Source of the DNA: Nemertoderma westbladi
Lineage: Eukaryota; Xenacoelomorpha; Nemertodermatida; Nemertodermatidae
Assembly (NCBI GenBank): GCA_032718475.1
Contig: JAUCBJ010005204.1
Location: 1 to 42,081 of the forward strand
Direction of reading: 5' to 3'
Length of the DNA stretch: 42,081 bases
The notes under the pieces are model-generated. The model worked only from the letters and a program-made list of their open reading frames with translations. It searched no databases and had not been told where the DNA came from. Each line of letters starts with the position of its first letter. Position 1 is the stretch's first letter. This document shows positions 41,124 to 42,081 of this stretch, piece by piece. The position numbers were made by a program, and so were the translations under genes.

Positions 41124-42081
41124 TGAAATTAGCGTGGGTCGATCTTTTCCCTATTTATGACACTATTTTCATAATATTTCCTTAGAAACTTATTTTATGC
41201 TACTTTTGTTAGGTGGACATGATGACTCGGGTTCATAGCAATGTAATAAAATGTCTTTCTGGAATTTTTATCTTGTAGTTGCCAAGGTAACCGGGTGCAA
41301 AGTTCAAACTTTGCGCGCCTGTAATTCAAGACGACAATGGATTCTTCCCTTGAGATTTGGTAGGTGATTAAAGGAAATAAAAGTCAATCAAAATATTTTA
41401 CATTTGAATTTGTTTACCTTCCGGTTGCCATGGAAATAAGTATAAAGAAAAATTGTCTACCAATTCTATAGAACACCATTTTTATTCGGTTTGTCAGTCT
41501 AAATAATAAGTTAAAATTGCCAACAGTTTATTTTATAATTCGTCAATTGAGAATCATATTTCTAAAAGTAAATATTTACCAATAAACTAAACTGTCCAAT
41601 TAGAGGTCAAGACCTGTGATAGCATGATTTTGACATTCCAGAATATTAAATTTCGGTTAGCAATTATTATAAATAAAGGACAGCCACCAGGCATGTTTGT
41701 TGAAAATTATATAAGTAGTAAATAGTAGCCCAATTTCTATCTGGCGGTCATAATGGGAAATTATCGTAATTCCCGTCACCATGGAAACGGGATTGAAAAA
41801 AATTTAAATGTAAAATATTTTTATATACTTTTATTCCCTTTACTCATATACCAAATCTCAAGAACAGAATCCCTTGTCGTCTTGAATTACAGGCGCTCGA
41901 AATTAGAATTTTGCACCCGGGTACCTTGGCAACTACAAGATAAAAATTCCAGAAGACATTTTATTACGTTTCTATGAACCCTAGTCATCCACCTAACCAA
42001 AGTTGCATAAGAGAGGTTTCTAAGAAAATAATATGAAAATAGCGTCATAAATAGGGAAACGAGTGGCCCACGCTAATTTCA
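41124..42081. mobile_element. Long palindromic foldback element (arms ~350-400 bp), ends at window edge
   Basis: TGAAATTAGCGTGGG at 41124 is matched by CCACGCTAATTTCA at the last bases of the window. The arms stay complementary inward through CTATTTATGACACTATTTTC, GTAGTTGCCAAGGTAACC, AATTCAAGACGACAA and ATTTTACATTT, with many mismatches and small indels. No protein-coding sequence is supported. It could extend past 42081, so target duplications cannot be checked. Confidence 0.8.

Overview
This is a repeat-dense piece of animal genome, most likely from an aquatic invertebrate; I cannot name the species. It is AT-rich, has no bacterial gene layout, and is built almost entirely from metazoan transposable elements (RTE-like, CR1-like and R2-type LINEs, a BEL/Pao-like LTR element, P-, piggyBac- and hAT-like DNA elements, foldback elements). 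There is one recognisable cellular gene, an intronless CDC14-type phosphatase.

Layout. 1-2292: decayed minus-strand RTE-like LINE. 2294-3754: non-autonomous piggyBac-like element with TTAA target duplications. 4403-4778: small hAT-like element. 5161-7933: an array of 8/9-bp units related to GTAGTACC, split by a 5'-truncated R2-type (restriction-like-endonuclease) LINE with its poly(A) tail. 8310-9123: possible MITE. 9778-11265 (minus): intronless CDC14. About 12000-17932: RTE-like LINE A, interrupted by the related LINE B (14787-17329), which is flanked by a 9-bp target duplication. 18965-19671: decayed CR1-like LINE. 19672-35834: one 16.2-kb LTR element on the minus strand with ~1.2-kb TG...CA LTRs and the 5-bp duplication AGATC; the CR1 reading continues on its far side. 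About 36735-40610: foldback element whose arms carry ~40-bp tandem repeats, each with a CCAAT box, interrupted by a 2.26-kb putative solo LTR. 41124-42081: another long palindromic foldback element, reaching the last base.

The LTR element is the centrepiece. It keeps BEL/Pao-like Gag, zinc knuckles and an aspartic protease, but has no reverse transcriptase or integrase, so it cannot be autonomous. Its protease-to-tail module is duplicated in tandem, and the two copies have lost pol by different internal deletions. A 2.48-kb P/THAP-type transposon with 61-bp inverted termini and an 8-bp target duplication sits inside it. Between that transposon and the 3' LTR lie decayed minus-strand ORFs I cannot assign.

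The window is therefore a stack of nested insertions whose order can be read from target-site duplications: CR1, then LTR element, then P element; LINE A, then LINE B; 8/9-bp array, then R2-type LINE; foldback element, then solo LTR. Apart from CDC14 nothing looks like a host operon or pathway. The exact clade names are inference from motifs, without database searches.
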